The notes beneath the pieces were generated by a model, which did not search any database, was not told the DNA's origin, and saw only the letters and a list, made by a program, of their open reading frames with translations. From Fimousia sp036311565 (GTDB lineage Bacteria > Bacillota > Clostridia > Lachnospirales > Lachnospiraceae), in NCBI GenBank assembly GCA_036311565.1, contig JAXJPR010000051.1, positions 1 to 64,000 of the forward strand: a stretch of 64,000 bases of DNA. The letters are read 5' to 3'. Every line of letters begins with the position of its first letter. Positions within the stretch are counted from its first letter, which is position 1. Shown piece after piece: positions 50,145 through 59,023 of the stretch. A program made the translations under genes and the position numbers.

Positions 50145-51410
50145 ATGAATTATAAGGAAGCGGTCCGGTTTTTCGATGAGATTCCGTATTTTTTAAAGGA
50201 TCCTTCCAATGATAATATTGCAAAAGTATTAGAACGATTAGGAAATCCAGAACGTACAATGAAATTTTTTCATGTGGCAGGAACCAATGGAAAAGGTTCC
50301 GTCTGTGCGTTTTTGGATTCCATTTTAAGAAAAGGCGGTTATAAGACCGCTCTTTTTACGTCCCCACATCTGGTAAAAATCAATGAGAGAATAAAAGTGA
50401 ACGGGGAAGACATATCTGATGAAGACTTTGCATATTGTTTGGAGAAGATCAGGGAAGTGGCTGAAGAACCATTATCATTTTTTGAATATTTATTTTTAAT
50501 GGCAGTTCTGTATTTTTCACGTAAAAATGCAGATTACTGTATATTAGAGACAGGACTTGGCGGAACATATGATGCAACTAATGTTGTGACTCCGGAAATT
50601 TCTGTAATTACTTCTATTGGAATGGATCATACCAAAATATTGGGTGACACTTTGGAAAAAATTGCAAAGGAAAAAGCCGGAATTATAAAAGAGGGAAAAC
50701 CAGTTGTCTATATGGAGCAGTCTTTGGAGGTAAACCAGATAATTGAAAGAGAAGCTGTAAAAAATCTTTCGAAAATCATAAGACTTTCGAAAGATGATAT
50801 TAAGATTCTTGAAAATAAAAAGAAAGGCATTGCTTTTTTATTAGAAAGTAGGTATCATAGATTTGATGATTTTGCAATTGCTTCATCTGCAGTATTTCAG
50901 CTTTGGAATGCAGATATCGCAGTTCATGCAATCAAAGAGGTAATTCCCAATATTTCTATAAAGAGTATTCGGGAAGGCTTATATCAAATGAGATGGCCGG
51001 CAAGAATGGAAGAAATTGAACCCCATGTAATTTTAGATGGTGCGCACAATCCGCATGCAATTGATGCATGGCTGGAGACTTTATCCGCACAATATGGTGA
51101 TAAGAAAAAAGATTTGTTGTTTGCAGTTGTAGCAGATAAGGATTATGAAGAGATGATTCAAAAAATTTGCATGCATCATGCATTTGCACATATAACGATA
51201 ACAGCAATTCCAGGAAACCGTAAAGCGGATCCGGTACATATAAAAAATATATTTGAGAAATATACAGATACAGAAGTAGTTATAGAAGAGGACATTTCTT
51301 TGGCATACCAGAAAGCAGTACGGCAAAAAGACGATTACCTGTTTTGCATTGGCTCTTTATATCTGGCAGGAATGATAGAGAGATTAATAGGAGGAAAGTA
51401 TCATGATTAA
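50145..51410 (+). CDS. folC: folylpolyglutamate synthase, copy 2
   Basis: A 421-residue Mur-ligase-like enzyme with P-loop HVAGTNGKGSVCAFL, ETGLGGTYDATNVV, SIGMDHTKILGDTLEKIAKEKAGI and ILDGAHNPHAIDAW. It adds glutamates to folates so that they are retained in the cell. valS-folC adjacency is ancient in Firmicutes, so this is the orthologue of Bacillus FolC; the copy at 31554 goes with folate biosynthesis. It overlaps the next gene by eight bases. Confidence 0.93.
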   Translation: MNYKEAVRFFDEIPYFLKDPSNDNIAKVLERLGNPERTMKFFHVAGTNGKGSVCAFLDSILRKGGYKTALFTSPHLVKINERIKVNGEDISDEDFAYCLEKIREVAEEPLSFFEYLFLMAVLYFSRKNADYCILETGLGGTYDATNVVTPEISVITSIGMDHTKILGDTLEKIAKEKAGIIKEGKPVVYMEQSLEVNQIIEREAVKNLSKIIRLSKDDIKILENKKKGIAFLLESRYHRFDDFAIASSAVFQLWNADIAVHAIKEVIPNISIKSIREGLYQMRWPARMEEIEPHVILDGAHNPHAIDAWLETLSAQYGDKKKDLLFAVVADKDYEEMIQKICMHHAFAHITITAIPGNRKADPVHIKNIFEKYTDTEVVIEEDISLAYQKAVRQKDDYLFCIGSLYLAGMIERLIGGKYHD

Positions 51411-52644
51411 TTTTGAACAAGAATTAAAAAAATTTGAATCAGGTTTAGATAGAAAACAAGTAGAAAAAGCAATTATGGGAGGTAAAAGTGAAGAAATCAA
51501 GAATAATCCTACCCAGCAAAATAAAGTAGACCAGATCATCAAACGCTATAACCTGGCATTAAATTATTGTCAGACGGATAGTTATGATCTTGCATATATT
51601 CAGATTAAAAAAGTTGTGCGTCTGCTTCCAAATAATGTGCAGGTACAGTTGTTAGCGGCATTGATCTGCATTCATGAAGGAAAAGCAGAAGAGGCCCGTC
51701 AGACTTTAAATCAGGTTCTGTCCATTGATGCAAATCAAAAGACAGCAAAAGTGTATATGGAACAGCTGGATGTTAAGGAAGAATCAGTAGAAGAAGCGCA
51801 GGAAAAAGTAGAAGAAGAAACAGAAGAGAAAGTAAAAAAGTCTAAGTCATCAGTGATGAAAACATCAAAGACACCAAAGGCAGCAAAAGCACCAAAGAAA
51901 AAATCTGCAGCCAGCGGCAGTGATTATGAGGAAGTAACTAGCAATAAGAAGAGCTTTATTTATCTGGGAATTGGATTTTTAGTAGGGGTCATTGCTATGT
52001 TTGTTTTAGTAGTGCCAACTGCAAGAAATTCTGTGAAAAATGAATATGTGAGTGAAGCAGATGCATATAAAGATCAGATTACTGCAAAGGATACAGAAAT
52101 TAAATCTTTAGAAGAAGAATTAGAATCAGCGCAGGCAAAAACAAAAACAGCTCAGCAGGAAGTAAAAAAATATAAAAATGGAAATCAGTTATTAATCCAA
52201 GCTGCAAAAGAATATATTGAAGGAGATAAAGCAGCAGCAGCAGAGGCATTGATCGACATTGATGAAGATATTTTAAATACAGATGAAGCAAAGGCTTTAT
52301 ATGATGAAATTAAAGAAGCGACATTTAAAGATGCAGCAAAAACATTCTATGAAAATGGAATGAATGATTATAATCAGAAAGATTATAAGAGTGCGATCAA
52401 AGATTTCAAGAGAGCTACAAAAGCAGATGATAGTAATGTAAATTATTTCTACTATCTTGCAAGAGCATACGAAGAAAATGGTCAGACAAAGAGTGCAATT
52501 AGTGTGTACAAACAGATTATTGAAGATTTCCCAGGTACAAATGGAGCAAAGGATGCACAAAAACGTATGGAAGATCTTGAAGCGGCACAAAAGAGTACAG
52601 AAAAAACAACCGAAAATACTACAGAAAAAACAACAGAAGAATAA
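51403..52644 (+). CDS. TPR membrane protein of the valS operon
   Basis: A 413-residue protein. Residues about 40-120 carry cytosolic TPR units (NLALNYCQTDSYDLAYIQIKK). A Glu/Lys-rich then Lys/Ala/Pro-rich linker follows (about 125-180). One transmembrane helix is at about 186-206 (FIYLGIGFLVGVIAMFVLVV). Outside come a coiled coil (about 220-255), further TPRs (TFYENGMNDYNQKDYKSAIK, YYLARAYEENGQTKSAISVY) and a Thr/Glu tail. TPRs thus lie on both membrane faces. Its function is unknown; it may assemble envelope complexes. A strong terminator follows. Confidence 0.82.
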   Translation: MINFEQELKKFESGLDRKQVEKAIMGGKSEEIKNNPTQQNKVDQIIKRYNLALNYCQTDSYDLAYIQIKKVVRLLPNNVQVQLLAALICIHEGKAEEARQTLNQVLSIDANQKTAKVYMEQLDVKEESVEEAQEKVEEETEEKVKKSKSSVMKTSKTPKAAKAPKKKSAASGSDYEEVTSNKKSFIYLGIGFLVGVIAMFVLVVPTARNSVKNEYVSEADAYKDQITAKDTEIKSLEEELESAQAKTKTAQQEVKKYKNGNQLLIQAAKEYIEGDKAAAAEALIDIDEDILNTDEAKALYDEIKEATFKDAAKTFYENGMNDYNQKDYKSAIKDFKRATKADDSNVNYFYYLARAYEENGQTKSAISVYKQIIEDFPGTNGAKDAQKRMEDLEAAQKSTEKTTENTTEKTTEE

Positions 52645-52667
52645 AAGTAATGATATTTTTATGATAG

Positions 52668-52704
52668 AAAAAGGAGAACGAAATTTTTTCGTTCTCCTTT
52701 TTTC
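52668..52704 (+). terminator. terminator of the valS operon
   Basis: AAAAAGGAGAACGAAA pairs perfectly with TTTCGTTCTCCTTTTT around a three-base loop. Confidence 0.93.
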
Positions 52705-52810
52705 GTGCGTATTCGTATCAATAATTTAGTACAGTGGTTAAAGGCCATAGAGAAAATGGAAAGGAAGAAAATGACGCAGCAATAGGATGCAGACAGAAAG
52801 GAGAGACAAT

Positions 52811-53110
52811 ATGGCAACAGAATATGAAATGGAGGGAAATACCCTTTGGATAAAGTTAGAAGGAGAATTAGATCATCATTTAGCACAGCAGGTAAAACGC
52901 AAATGTCAGATGATGATGATCTCCAATCCGGTGGAAAATATTGGATTTGACTTTTTGAAAACGGATTTTATGGACAGTTCTGGTGTAGGTATGATCATAG
53001 GCAGATATCAGGAAGTGCATGCAATCGGTGGAAGAATATACGTTAGAAATGTAAACAGAAATATTGATCGAATTATGACAATTTCTGGACTATACAAAAT
53101 TATTCAGTAA
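52811..53110 (+). CDS. spoIIAA: anti-sigma-F factor antagonist SpoIIAA
   Basis: A 99-residue STAS-domain protein. The phosphorylated serine is in DFMDSSGVGMIIGRY. Dephosphorylated SpoIIAA binds SpoIIAB and frees sigma-F in the forespore. AAAGGAG before ATG 52811 sets the start. It opens the conserved spoIIA operon (spoIIAA-spoIIAB-sigF). An AAAGGAAGA stretch at about 52758 resembles a sigma-H -35 box, but no good -10 box follows, so I do not call that promoter. Confidence 0.94.
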   Translation: MATEYEMEGNTLWIKLEGELDHHLAQQVKRKCQMMMISNPVENIGFDFLKTDFMDSSGVGMIIGRYQEVHAIGGRIYVRNVNRNIDRIMTISGLYKIIQ

Positions 53111-53127
53111 TAGCGAGGAGGATAAGT

Positions 53128-53553
53128 ATGATACGTTTTGAATTTGACAGCCATTCAGAAAATGAGGCTATGGCAAGAGTAGTGATTGCGGCCTATTTAA
53201 TGAGAGAAGATCCTACCATAGAAGAAATGGCAGATGTAAAAACAGCAGTTTCTGAGGCTGTTACGAATTCCATTATTCATGGATATGAAGAAAGTACAGG
53301 CAAAATCGTGCTGGAGGCAGATATCAAAGACCATTGTCTGGAAGTTATTATTACAGATTATGGAAAGGGAATCGAAAATATTGAAAAGGCCATGGAACCT
53401 TTGTATACCACAAAACCAGATAAAGAGCGGGCAGGCATGGGATTTGCTTTTATGGAAGCCTTTATGGACGAGCTGTATGTGGAATCAGAAGTTGGACAAG
53501 GAACAAAGGTAAAAATGAGAAAAAGGGTGAGTCAGTGGAGCAAAGAGAATTAA
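53128..53553 (+). CDS. spoIIAB: anti-sigma-F factor / serine kinase SpoIIAB
   Basis: A 141-residue GHKL-type kinase. ATP-binding motifs are AVSEAVTNSIIHGYE (N box), ITDYGKGIENIE (G1) and ERAGMGFAFMEAFMDE (G2). It holds sigma-F inactive and phosphorylates SpoIIAA. The gene overlaps sigF by 19 nt, so the anti-sigma and sigma factors are made in balance. Confidence 0.95.
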   Translation: MIRFEFDSHSENEAMARVVIAAYLMREDPTIEEMADVKTAVSEAVTNSIIHGYEESTGKIVLEADIKDHCLEVIITDYGKGIENIEKAMEPLYTTKPDKERAGMGFAFMEAFMDELYVESEVGQGTKVKMRKRVSQWSKEN

Positions 53554-54263
53554 TCAGGCGTTCAAAAGCAGGAGATAAAAAAGCCAGAGAGACACTGGTT
53601 TTAAATAACGTAGGATTAATTTGGAGCATTGTAAAACGATTTTCTAATCGGGGATATGAGCCGGAAGACTTATTTCAGATCGGATGCATAGGACTGATAA
53701 AATCCATTGATAAATTTGACTTATCTTATGATGTCAAATTCTCTACTTATGCAGTACCAATGATTTCAGGTGAAATCAAAAGATTTTTACGGGATGATGG
53801 AATGATCAAGGTCAGCCGGTCACTAAAAGAACAGGCTTACCGGGTCAGTTTGGCTCAAGAGCAATTCCAGAAAAAATATCATCGCGAAGCAACCATTGAA
53901 GAAATTTCAGGTGTCACCAAACTTCCAGTGGATGAAATTGTTGTTGCCCTTGAGGCAAATCGAGAAGTGGAATCTTTAAACCGGACGATTTATGAAGGAG
54001 ATGGTCATGATATTTCAATGATGGATATGATTGAGGAAAAAAACCCATGGGAAGATCGATTAATGAATAAAATGCTGCTTAACGATGTGGTAAAAAAATT
54101 AAAAAAAGACGAACAAATGCTGATTAAGCTTCGATATTTTGATAATAAGACACAAAGAGAAATTGGGAAGGCTATGGGAATTTCCCAGGTTCAAGTATCA
54201 AGGATGGAAAAAAAGATTTTACACTCTTTGAAAGAAAAAATGGAAGGAAGAATGCAAGGTTAA
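53535..54263 (+). CDS. sigF: forespore sigma factor sigma-F
   Basis: A 242-residue sigma-70 family factor with a GTG start behind AGGGTGAG. Region 2 is LIWSIVKRFSNRGYEPEDLFQIGCIGLIKSIDKFD and onward, region 3 about 110-150, and region 4 contains TQREIGKAMGISQVQVSRMEKKIL with the helix-turn-helix. It is the first compartment-specific sigma factor of sporulation, active in the forespore. The operon context confirms SigF over the similar SigG. Confidence 0.95.
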   Translation: MEQRELIRRSKAGDKKARETLVLNNVGLIWSIVKRFSNRGYEPEDLFQIGCIGLIKSIDKFDLSYDVKFSTYAVPMISGEIKRFLRDDGMIKVSRSLKEQAYRVSLAQEQFQKKYHREATIEEISGVTKLPVDEIVVALEANREVESLNRTIYEGDGHDISMMDMIEEKNPWEDRLMNKMLLNDVVKKLKKDEQMLIKLRYFDNKTQREIGKAMGISQVQVSRMEKKILHSLKEKMEGRMQG

Positions 54264-54326
54264 GGGGATTTCTTGCAATTTGGAAGAAGGTGTGTTAAGC
54301 TTATCTAAGCAAAATCAATCTTCACT

Positions 54327-54358
54327 AAAATCAACAGACAATCGTCTGATTTTTCCCA
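54327..54358 (+). terminator. hairpin with T-run upstream of rho
   Basis: CAGAC-aatc-GTCTG with flanking AAATCA/ATTTTT lies 25 nt before rho. It may end the sigF transcript or attenuate rho, which is often self-regulated. Confidence 0.6.
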
Positions 54359-54382
54359 AGTTGCAGAAAAAGGAGAATATAT

Positions 54383-55705
54383 ATGGTATTTGAAGAAATG
54401 TCCCTTACTGATTTGAAACAGTATGCGAAAGAAAAGGGGATGAAAGGAATTTCTTCCTTGAAAAAGAGTGTATTAATTGAACGTTTAAAAGAGGAAGAGG
54501 AGAAAGAACAGCAGGAAGTTACCAAGAAGGCAAAAGACACAGAAAAAAGCCAGAAACTGGCTGATTTGGACAGCGGTGAAAAAGCGGATGGTATCTTGGA
54601 AGTGCTGCAGGATGGATATGGGTTTATCCGTTGTGAAAATTATCTTCCAGGAGAAAATGATGTATATGTATCACCATCTCAAATACGAAGATTTAATTTA
54701 AAGACCGGAGATATTTTAAAGGGGAGTATTCGTGTAAAGACCCAGGGTGAAAAATTCAGTGCGTTGCTTTATATTGATTCCATCAATGGTTATCATCCTT
54801 ATGAAGCGCAGAAGCGTAAGAATTTTGAAGATTTGACACCAATTTTTCCAGATGAGAGATTGTCATTGGAAACGGATAGTTCCAGTATTCCAATGCGAAT
54901 GGTCGATTTGTTATCTCCGATTGGAAAAGGACAGAGAGGTATGATCGTCTCTCCTCCAAAAACTGGAAAAACAACGTTATTGAAACAAATAGCGAAAAGT
55001 ATCAGTAAAAATTATGAAAAGGCAAAATTAATCGTCCTGTTAATTGATGAACGTCCAGAAGAAGTAACGGATATCAGAGAATCTATTGCAGGACCAAATG
55101 TAGAAGTGATTTATTCTACTTTTGATGAGCTGCCAGAACATCATAAGAGAGTATCAGAAATGGTATTAGAACGAGCCAAACGTCTGGTAGAACATAAAGA
55201 AGATGTAGTAATTTTACTAGATAGTATTACCAGACTGGCTCGCGCATATAATTTATTAGTGCCCCCAAGTGGACGTACATTAACCGGAGGATTGGATCCA
55301 GCCGCATTGTATATGCCAAAAAAATTTTTTGGTGCAGCCAGAAATATGAGAGAAGGGGGAAGTCTGACTATTCTGGCAACAGCGTTAGTTGAGACCGGAA
55401 GCAAAATGGACGATGTAGTATTTGAAGAATTTAAAGGAACCGGTAATATGGAACTGGTATTAAATCGTCGATTGTCTGAAAAACGTATTTTCCCAGCGGT
55501 GGATATTGCCAAATCAGGAACCAGAAGGGAAGAGTTGCTTCTCACAAAAGAAGAACGGGAAGTTGTTTATGCTTTGCGTAAAGAATTGTCAGGAGCGAAG
55601 GCAGAGGATTTTTTAGAACAGATGCTGCATTTATTTAAACGGACAAAAAATAATAAAGAATTTGTAGAATATACAAAACGTTCTCTTTTGCGTCAGGAAA
55701 AATAG
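54383..55705 (+). CDS. rho: transcription termination factor Rho
   Basis: A 440-residue hexameric RNA-dependent ATPase. An N-terminal SAP-like helix pair and acidic/Lys stretch (1-65) precede the RNA-binding cold-shock-like domain (GILEVLQDGYGFIRCENYLPG). The ATPase core has Walker A SPPKTGKTTLLKQIA, Walker B VVILLDSITRLARAYN and the Q- and R-loop region (PPSGRTLTGGLDPAAL). Length and order match standard Rho without a large insertion. It precedes rpmE, the common Firmicutes order. Confidence 0.97.
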   Translation: MVFEEMSLTDLKQYAKEKGMKGISSLKKSVLIERLKEEEEKEQQEVTKKAKDTEKSQKLADLDSGEKADGILEVLQDGYGFIRCENYLPGENDVYVSPSQIRRFNLKTGDILKGSIRVKTQGEKFSALLYIDSINGYHPYEAQKRKNFEDLTPIFPDERLSLETDSSSIPMRMVDLLSPIGKGQRGMIVSPPKTGKTTLLKQIAKSISKNYEKAKLIVLLIDERPEEVTDIRESIAGPNVEVIYSTFDELPEHHKRVSEMVLERAKRLVEHKEDVVILLDSITRLARAYNLLVPPSGRTLTGGLDPAALYMPKKFFGAARNMREGGSLTILATALVETGSKMDDVVFEEFKGTGNMELVLNRRLSEKRIFPAVDIAKSGTRREELLLTKEEREVVYALRKELSGAKAEDFLEQMLHLFKRTKNNKEFVEYTKRSLLRQEK

Positions 55706-55735
55706 GGAAATTGCCAGATTTTACGGAAAAAATAC

Positions 55736-55764
55736 TTGCATTGCCTATATGGCTATGATATACT
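55736..55764 (+). promoter_or_regulatory. sigma-A promoter of rpmE
   Basis: TTGCAT (55736-55741), N17, TATACT (55759-55764), about 98 nt before the rpmE start codon. Confidence 0.8.
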
Positions 55765-55802
55765 TTAGAAGTTGTTTATAACAATAATTTGAAACTAATA
55801 GA

Positions 55803-55841
55803 ATTTCGTTTCGCAAGTACGTTGGCAAAATCCAACGAAAT
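55803..55841 (+). promoter_or_regulatory. rpmE leader with two exclusive hairpins (L31 leader candidate)
   Basis: ATTTCGTT (55803-55810) pairs with AACGAAAT (55834-55841). CGTTGG (55820-55825) pairs with CCAACG (55832-55837). The two share bases 55834-55837, so they compete. Ribosomal-protein leaders that bind their own L31 protein are known in Firmicutes; this one lies directly before the Shine-Dalgarno site and could act at translation. Confidence 0.5.
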
Positions 55842-55861
55842 ATGATGAAGAGGTGAAAAAC

Positions 55862-56062
55862 ATGCGTGAAGGAATCCATCCAAAATATTATCAAGCAAAA
55901 GTAGTATGCAACTGTGGTAATGAATTCGTAACAGGTTCTACAAAATCTGATATCCACGTAGAAATTTGTTCAAAATGTCATTCATTCTACACAGGACAGC
56001 AGAAAGCAAATCAGGCTCGTGGACGTATTGAAAAATTCAATCGTAAATACGGAGTTAAGTAA
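55862..56062 (+). CDS. rpmE: 50S ribosomal protein L31
   Basis: A 66-residue L31 of the zinc (C+) type: cysteines pair in VVCNCGN and EICSKCHSFYTG. MREGIHPKYYQAKV is the standard N-terminus. GAAGAGGTG precedes ATG 55862; the GTG at 55853 is part of that site and not the start. C+ L31 stores zinc and is replaced by C- forms in zinc shortage. Confidence 0.96.
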   Translation: MREGIHPKYYQAKVVCNCGNEFVTGSTKSDIHVEICSKCHSFYTGQQKANQARGRIEKFNRKYGVK

Positions 56063-56081
56063 TAAGAGTGATAACAAGAGT

Positions 56082-56111
56082 AGGTTGAGATATTTATCTC
56101 AACCTCTTTTA
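56082..56111 (+). terminator. terminator after rpmE
   Basis: AGGTTGAGATA pairs perfectly with TATCTCAACCT around TT, followed by CTCTTTT. Confidence 0.88.
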
Positions 56112-56149
56112 AGTTAAAGAAGAAAGGTGCAGGACAGACGGGAAAAGCT

Positions 56150-57088
56150 ATGAAGAGAACGAGTATTGGCGGTCAGGCAGTAATTGAAGGCGTTATGATG
56201 AAAAATGGAAAAAAATGTGCCATCGCTGTCAGAAAACCGGATCAGACAATTGAAGTAAAGACATCTGTGCAAACGAGCATTTCAGAAAAATATCCAGTAC
56301 TAAAACTACCAATTATCAGAGGAGTCGTAAATTTTGTAGAATCCATGATAGTAGGACTACAGACATTGACCTATTCTGCAAGCTTTTACGAAGAAGAGGA
56401 AGAAGAAAGCAAATTTGACCAATGGTTTGAGAATACCTTTAAAGAAAAGGGAGAATCTATTTTAATGGGAATTACTGTATGTATTTCCATACTGTTATCT
56501 ATTGGAATCTTTATGATTCTTCCATATTTATTGACTGGATTTTTAGAAGCCAGAATTGGAAATCATGCAATTGTTCTTGCACTGGAAGGAATCGTAAGAA
56601 TTGCAATTTTTTTAGGTTATATTATATTAATTTCACAGATGAAGGATATACAGAGAGTATTTATGTACCATGGAGCAGAGCACAAAACAATTAATTGTTT
56701 GGAGCATGGGGAAGATTTAACACCGGAAAACGTAAAAAAGTATTCCAGGCTTCATAAGAGGTGTGGAACCAGCTTTTTATTTATCGTGATGATCATTAGC
56801 ATCTTTTTCTTCTTTTTTATCCGGGTAGACTCTATCGTTATGAAAGTAGTGCTGCGGCTGCTTTTGATTCCAGTGATTGCTGGTGTTTCTTATGAATTTA
56901 TACGTTTTGCAGGAAAAAGTGATTCTAAAATTGTAATGGCATTGAGCAGACCAGGTATGATGCTGCAAAAATTAACGACCAGAGAGCCGGACAAAGAAAT
57001 GATAGAAGTTGCCATTCAGTCTGTAGAAGGAGTTCTTGATTGGAAGAAATATGTAGAAGCAATCAGAAATGGAGAGTTGGAAGATTGA
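56150..57088 (+). CDS. DUF1385 membrane protein (YqhQ-like)
   Basis: A 312-residue DUF1385 protein. The N-terminus has IGGQAVIEGVMMKNG, the family hallmark; the middle has hydrophobic segments at about 100-128, 138-165 and 205-245, and the conserved FMYHGAEHKTINCLEHGE between them. The function is unknown. The gene lies between rpmE and prmC in many Firmicutes, which suggests a tie to translation or the membrane. Its stop overlaps the prmC start (TGATG). Confidence 0.88.
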   Translation: MKRTSIGGQAVIEGVMMKNGKKCAIAVRKPDQTIEVKTSVQTSISEKYPVLKLPIIRGVVNFVESMIVGLQTLTYSASFYEEEEEESKFDQWFENTFKEKGESILMGITVCISILLSIGIFMILPYLLTGFLEARIGNHAIVLALEGIVRIAIFLGYIILISQMKDIQRVFMYHGAEHKTINCLEHGEDLTPENVKKYSRLHKRCGTSFLFIVMIISIFFFFFIRVDSIVMKVVLRLLLIPVIAGVSYEFIRFAGKSDSKIVMALSRPGMMLQKLTTREPDKEMIEVAIQSVEGVLDWKKYVEAIRNGELED

Positions 57089-57933
57089 TGGAAACTTATA
57101 GAACCATACTAAAAAAAGGAGAAGGAGCTCTTTTAAATGCCCAGATCGACAATGCAGCAGGAGAAGCATGGTATCTTTTTGAATATGTATTTTCTATGAA
57201 TCGTATGACGTACTTTATGGATGAACAAAAAGAATGCGAAGATTTGGAAAAAAGAGAACAGTTCCAACGATACATTAAAAGAAGAATCGAAGAAAGAATA
57301 CCATTACAGTATTTATTGGGAGTTCAGGAATTTATGGGACTTTCATTTAAGGTAACTCCTGCTGTATTAATACCAAGGCAAGACACAGAAACTTTAATTG
57401 AGGAGATTATTACAAAATCAGGAGACGTTCATTCCGTTTTGGATATGTGTACAGGATCAGGCTGTATTGCCATCAGTCTTGCACATTATTTGAAACCTGA
57501 AAAGTGTATTGGTTCAGATATTTCAAAAGAAGCATTAAAGATTGCAAAAGAGAATGGAAAATCCCTGGCACCTATGGTAGAATTTATTAATAGTGATTTA
57601 TTTGACGAAATTGAGGGAACGTTTGATATCATCGTATCAAACCCACCGTATATTTCATCCCAGGAATGCAGAACATTAATGCCAGAAGTAAGGGAGCATG
57701 AACCGCTTCTTGCTTTAGATGGTCATGAAGATGGTCTGTATTTTTATCGCCGTATCATAAAGGAGGCTCCTGGATATTTGAATATGGGTGGCTATCTATA
57801 TTTCGAAATAGGGTATGATCAGGGGGAAAGCGTTCCGGCCCTGATGAAGGAAGCTGGATTTTGTGATATTGTCGTAAAGAAAGATTTGGCAGGCCTAGAC
57901 CGGATCGTATATGGAAGATATGAAAGCAGATGA
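57088..57933 (+). CDS. prmC: release factor glutamine methyltransferase
   Basis: A 281-residue SAM-dependent enzyme that methylates the GGQ glutamine of release factors. SAM motif VLDMCTGSGCIAISLA and catalytic VSNPPYIS are present; the N-terminal helical domain ends in PLQYLLGVQEFMGL. ATG 57088 overlaps the previous stop. Its substrate RF1 is encoded by the next gene, the classical prmC-prfA pair. Confidence 0.95.
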   Translation: METYRTILKKGEGALLNAQIDNAAGEAWYLFEYVFSMNRMTYFMDEQKECEDLEKREQFQRYIKRRIEERIPLQYLLGVQEFMGLSFKVTPAVLIPRQDTETLIEEIITKSGDVHSVLDMCTGSGCIAISLAHYLKPEKCIGSDISKEALKIAKENGKSLAPMVEFINSDLFDEIEGTFDIIVSNPPYISSQECRTLMPEVREHEPLLALDGHEDGLYFYRRIIKEAPGYLNMGGYLYFEIGYDQGESVPALMKEAGFCDIVVKKDLAGLDRIVYGRYESR

Positions 57934-57948
57934 TGAAGGAGGATAACA

Positions 57949-59022
57949 ATGTTTGATAAATTAGAAGATTTAGTGGACCGTTTGGCTTCAGTGTTGGAAG
58001 AATTAAATGATCCAGATGTGGTCAACGATCAAAAAAGATTCCGTTCTTTAATGAAGGAACAGAATGAATTGGCTCCAATTGTGGAAAAATATAACGAATA
58101 TAAAGAAGCGAAACAAAATATTGAAGAAAGTCTGGAAATTTTAGAAGAAGAAACGGACGAAGATATGAGAGAACTGGCAAAAGAAGAATTGTCAGAATCC
58201 AAAGCAAGAGTAGAAGAATTGGAAGATGAAATTAAAATTTTATTAATTCCAAAAGATCCAAATGATGATAAAAACGTTATTGTAGAAATTCGTGCTGGTG
58301 CAGGTGGGGATGAAGCTGCACTTTTTGCAGCCGAATTATTCCGTATGTACAGAAGTTATTCTGACAGCCGCAGATGGCGCACAGAAATGATCAGTGTAAA
58401 TGAAAATGGAATTGGTGGATTTAAAGAGGTGTCCTTTATGATCACTGGACAGGGAGCTTATTCTAGATTGAAATACGAAAGTGGTGTTCATCGTGTTCAG
58501 CGTATTCCGGCAACAGAATCTGGCGGACGTATTCATACCTCTACGGTTACAGTAGCGATTATGCCAGAAGCGGAAGAGGTAGATGTTGAGATTGATATGA
58601 ACGATTGCCGTTTTGATGTATTCCGTGCATCCGGAAATGGAGGACAGTGTGTAAATACAACAGACTCTGCAGTACGATTAACACATATTCCAACAGGAAT
58701 CGTAATTTCCTGTCAGGATGAAAAATCCCAGTTAAAGAATAAAGATAAAGCATTAAAGGTATTACGTGCAAGATTGTATGAAATGGAAATGCAAAAAGCT
58801 CATGATGCAGAAGCAGAAGCAAGAAGAAGCCAGATTGGTACTGGGGATCGTGCAGAAAAGATTCGTACGTATAACTTCCCTCAGGGCCGTGTTACTGACC
58901 ATAGAATTAAACTTACTTTGCACAAATTGGATAATATTTTAAATGGAGATTTAGATGAAGTGATCGACAGCCTGACCGCGGCCGATCAGACAGCAAAATT
59001 AGCAAAAATGCAGGAACAGTAA
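57949..59022 (+). CDS. prfA: peptide chain release factor 1
   Basis: A 357-residue RF1 that reads UAA and UAG. The GGQ motif is in ASGNGGQCVNTTDSAVRLTH and the stop-codon PxT element is PAT in RIPATESGGR, which marks RF1 rather than RF2. AGGAGG lies before ATG 57949. It is followed after one base by nadE. Confidence 0.97.
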   Translation: MFDKLEDLVDRLASVLEELNDPDVVNDQKRFRSLMKEQNELAPIVEKYNEYKEAKQNIEESLEILEEETDEDMRELAKEELSESKARVEELEDEIKILLIPKDPNDDKNVIVEIRAGAGGDEAALFAAELFRMYRSYSDSRRWRTEMISVNENGIGGFKEVSFMITGQGAYSRLKYESGVHRVQRIPATESGGRIHTSTVTVAIMPEAEEVDVEIDMNDCRFDVFRASGNGGQCVNTTDSAVRLTHIPTGIVISCQDEKSQLKNKDKALKVLRARLYEMEMQKAHDAEAEARRSQIGTGDRAEKIRTYNFPQGRVTDHRIKLTLHKLDNILNGDLDEVIDSLTAADQTAKLAKMQEQ

Positions 59023-59023
59023 G

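Noticed and set aside
52706..52810. Sigma-H promoter for the spoIIA operon
   Set aside because: An AGGAAGA stretch fits the -35 box but no GAAT-type -10 follows at the right distance.
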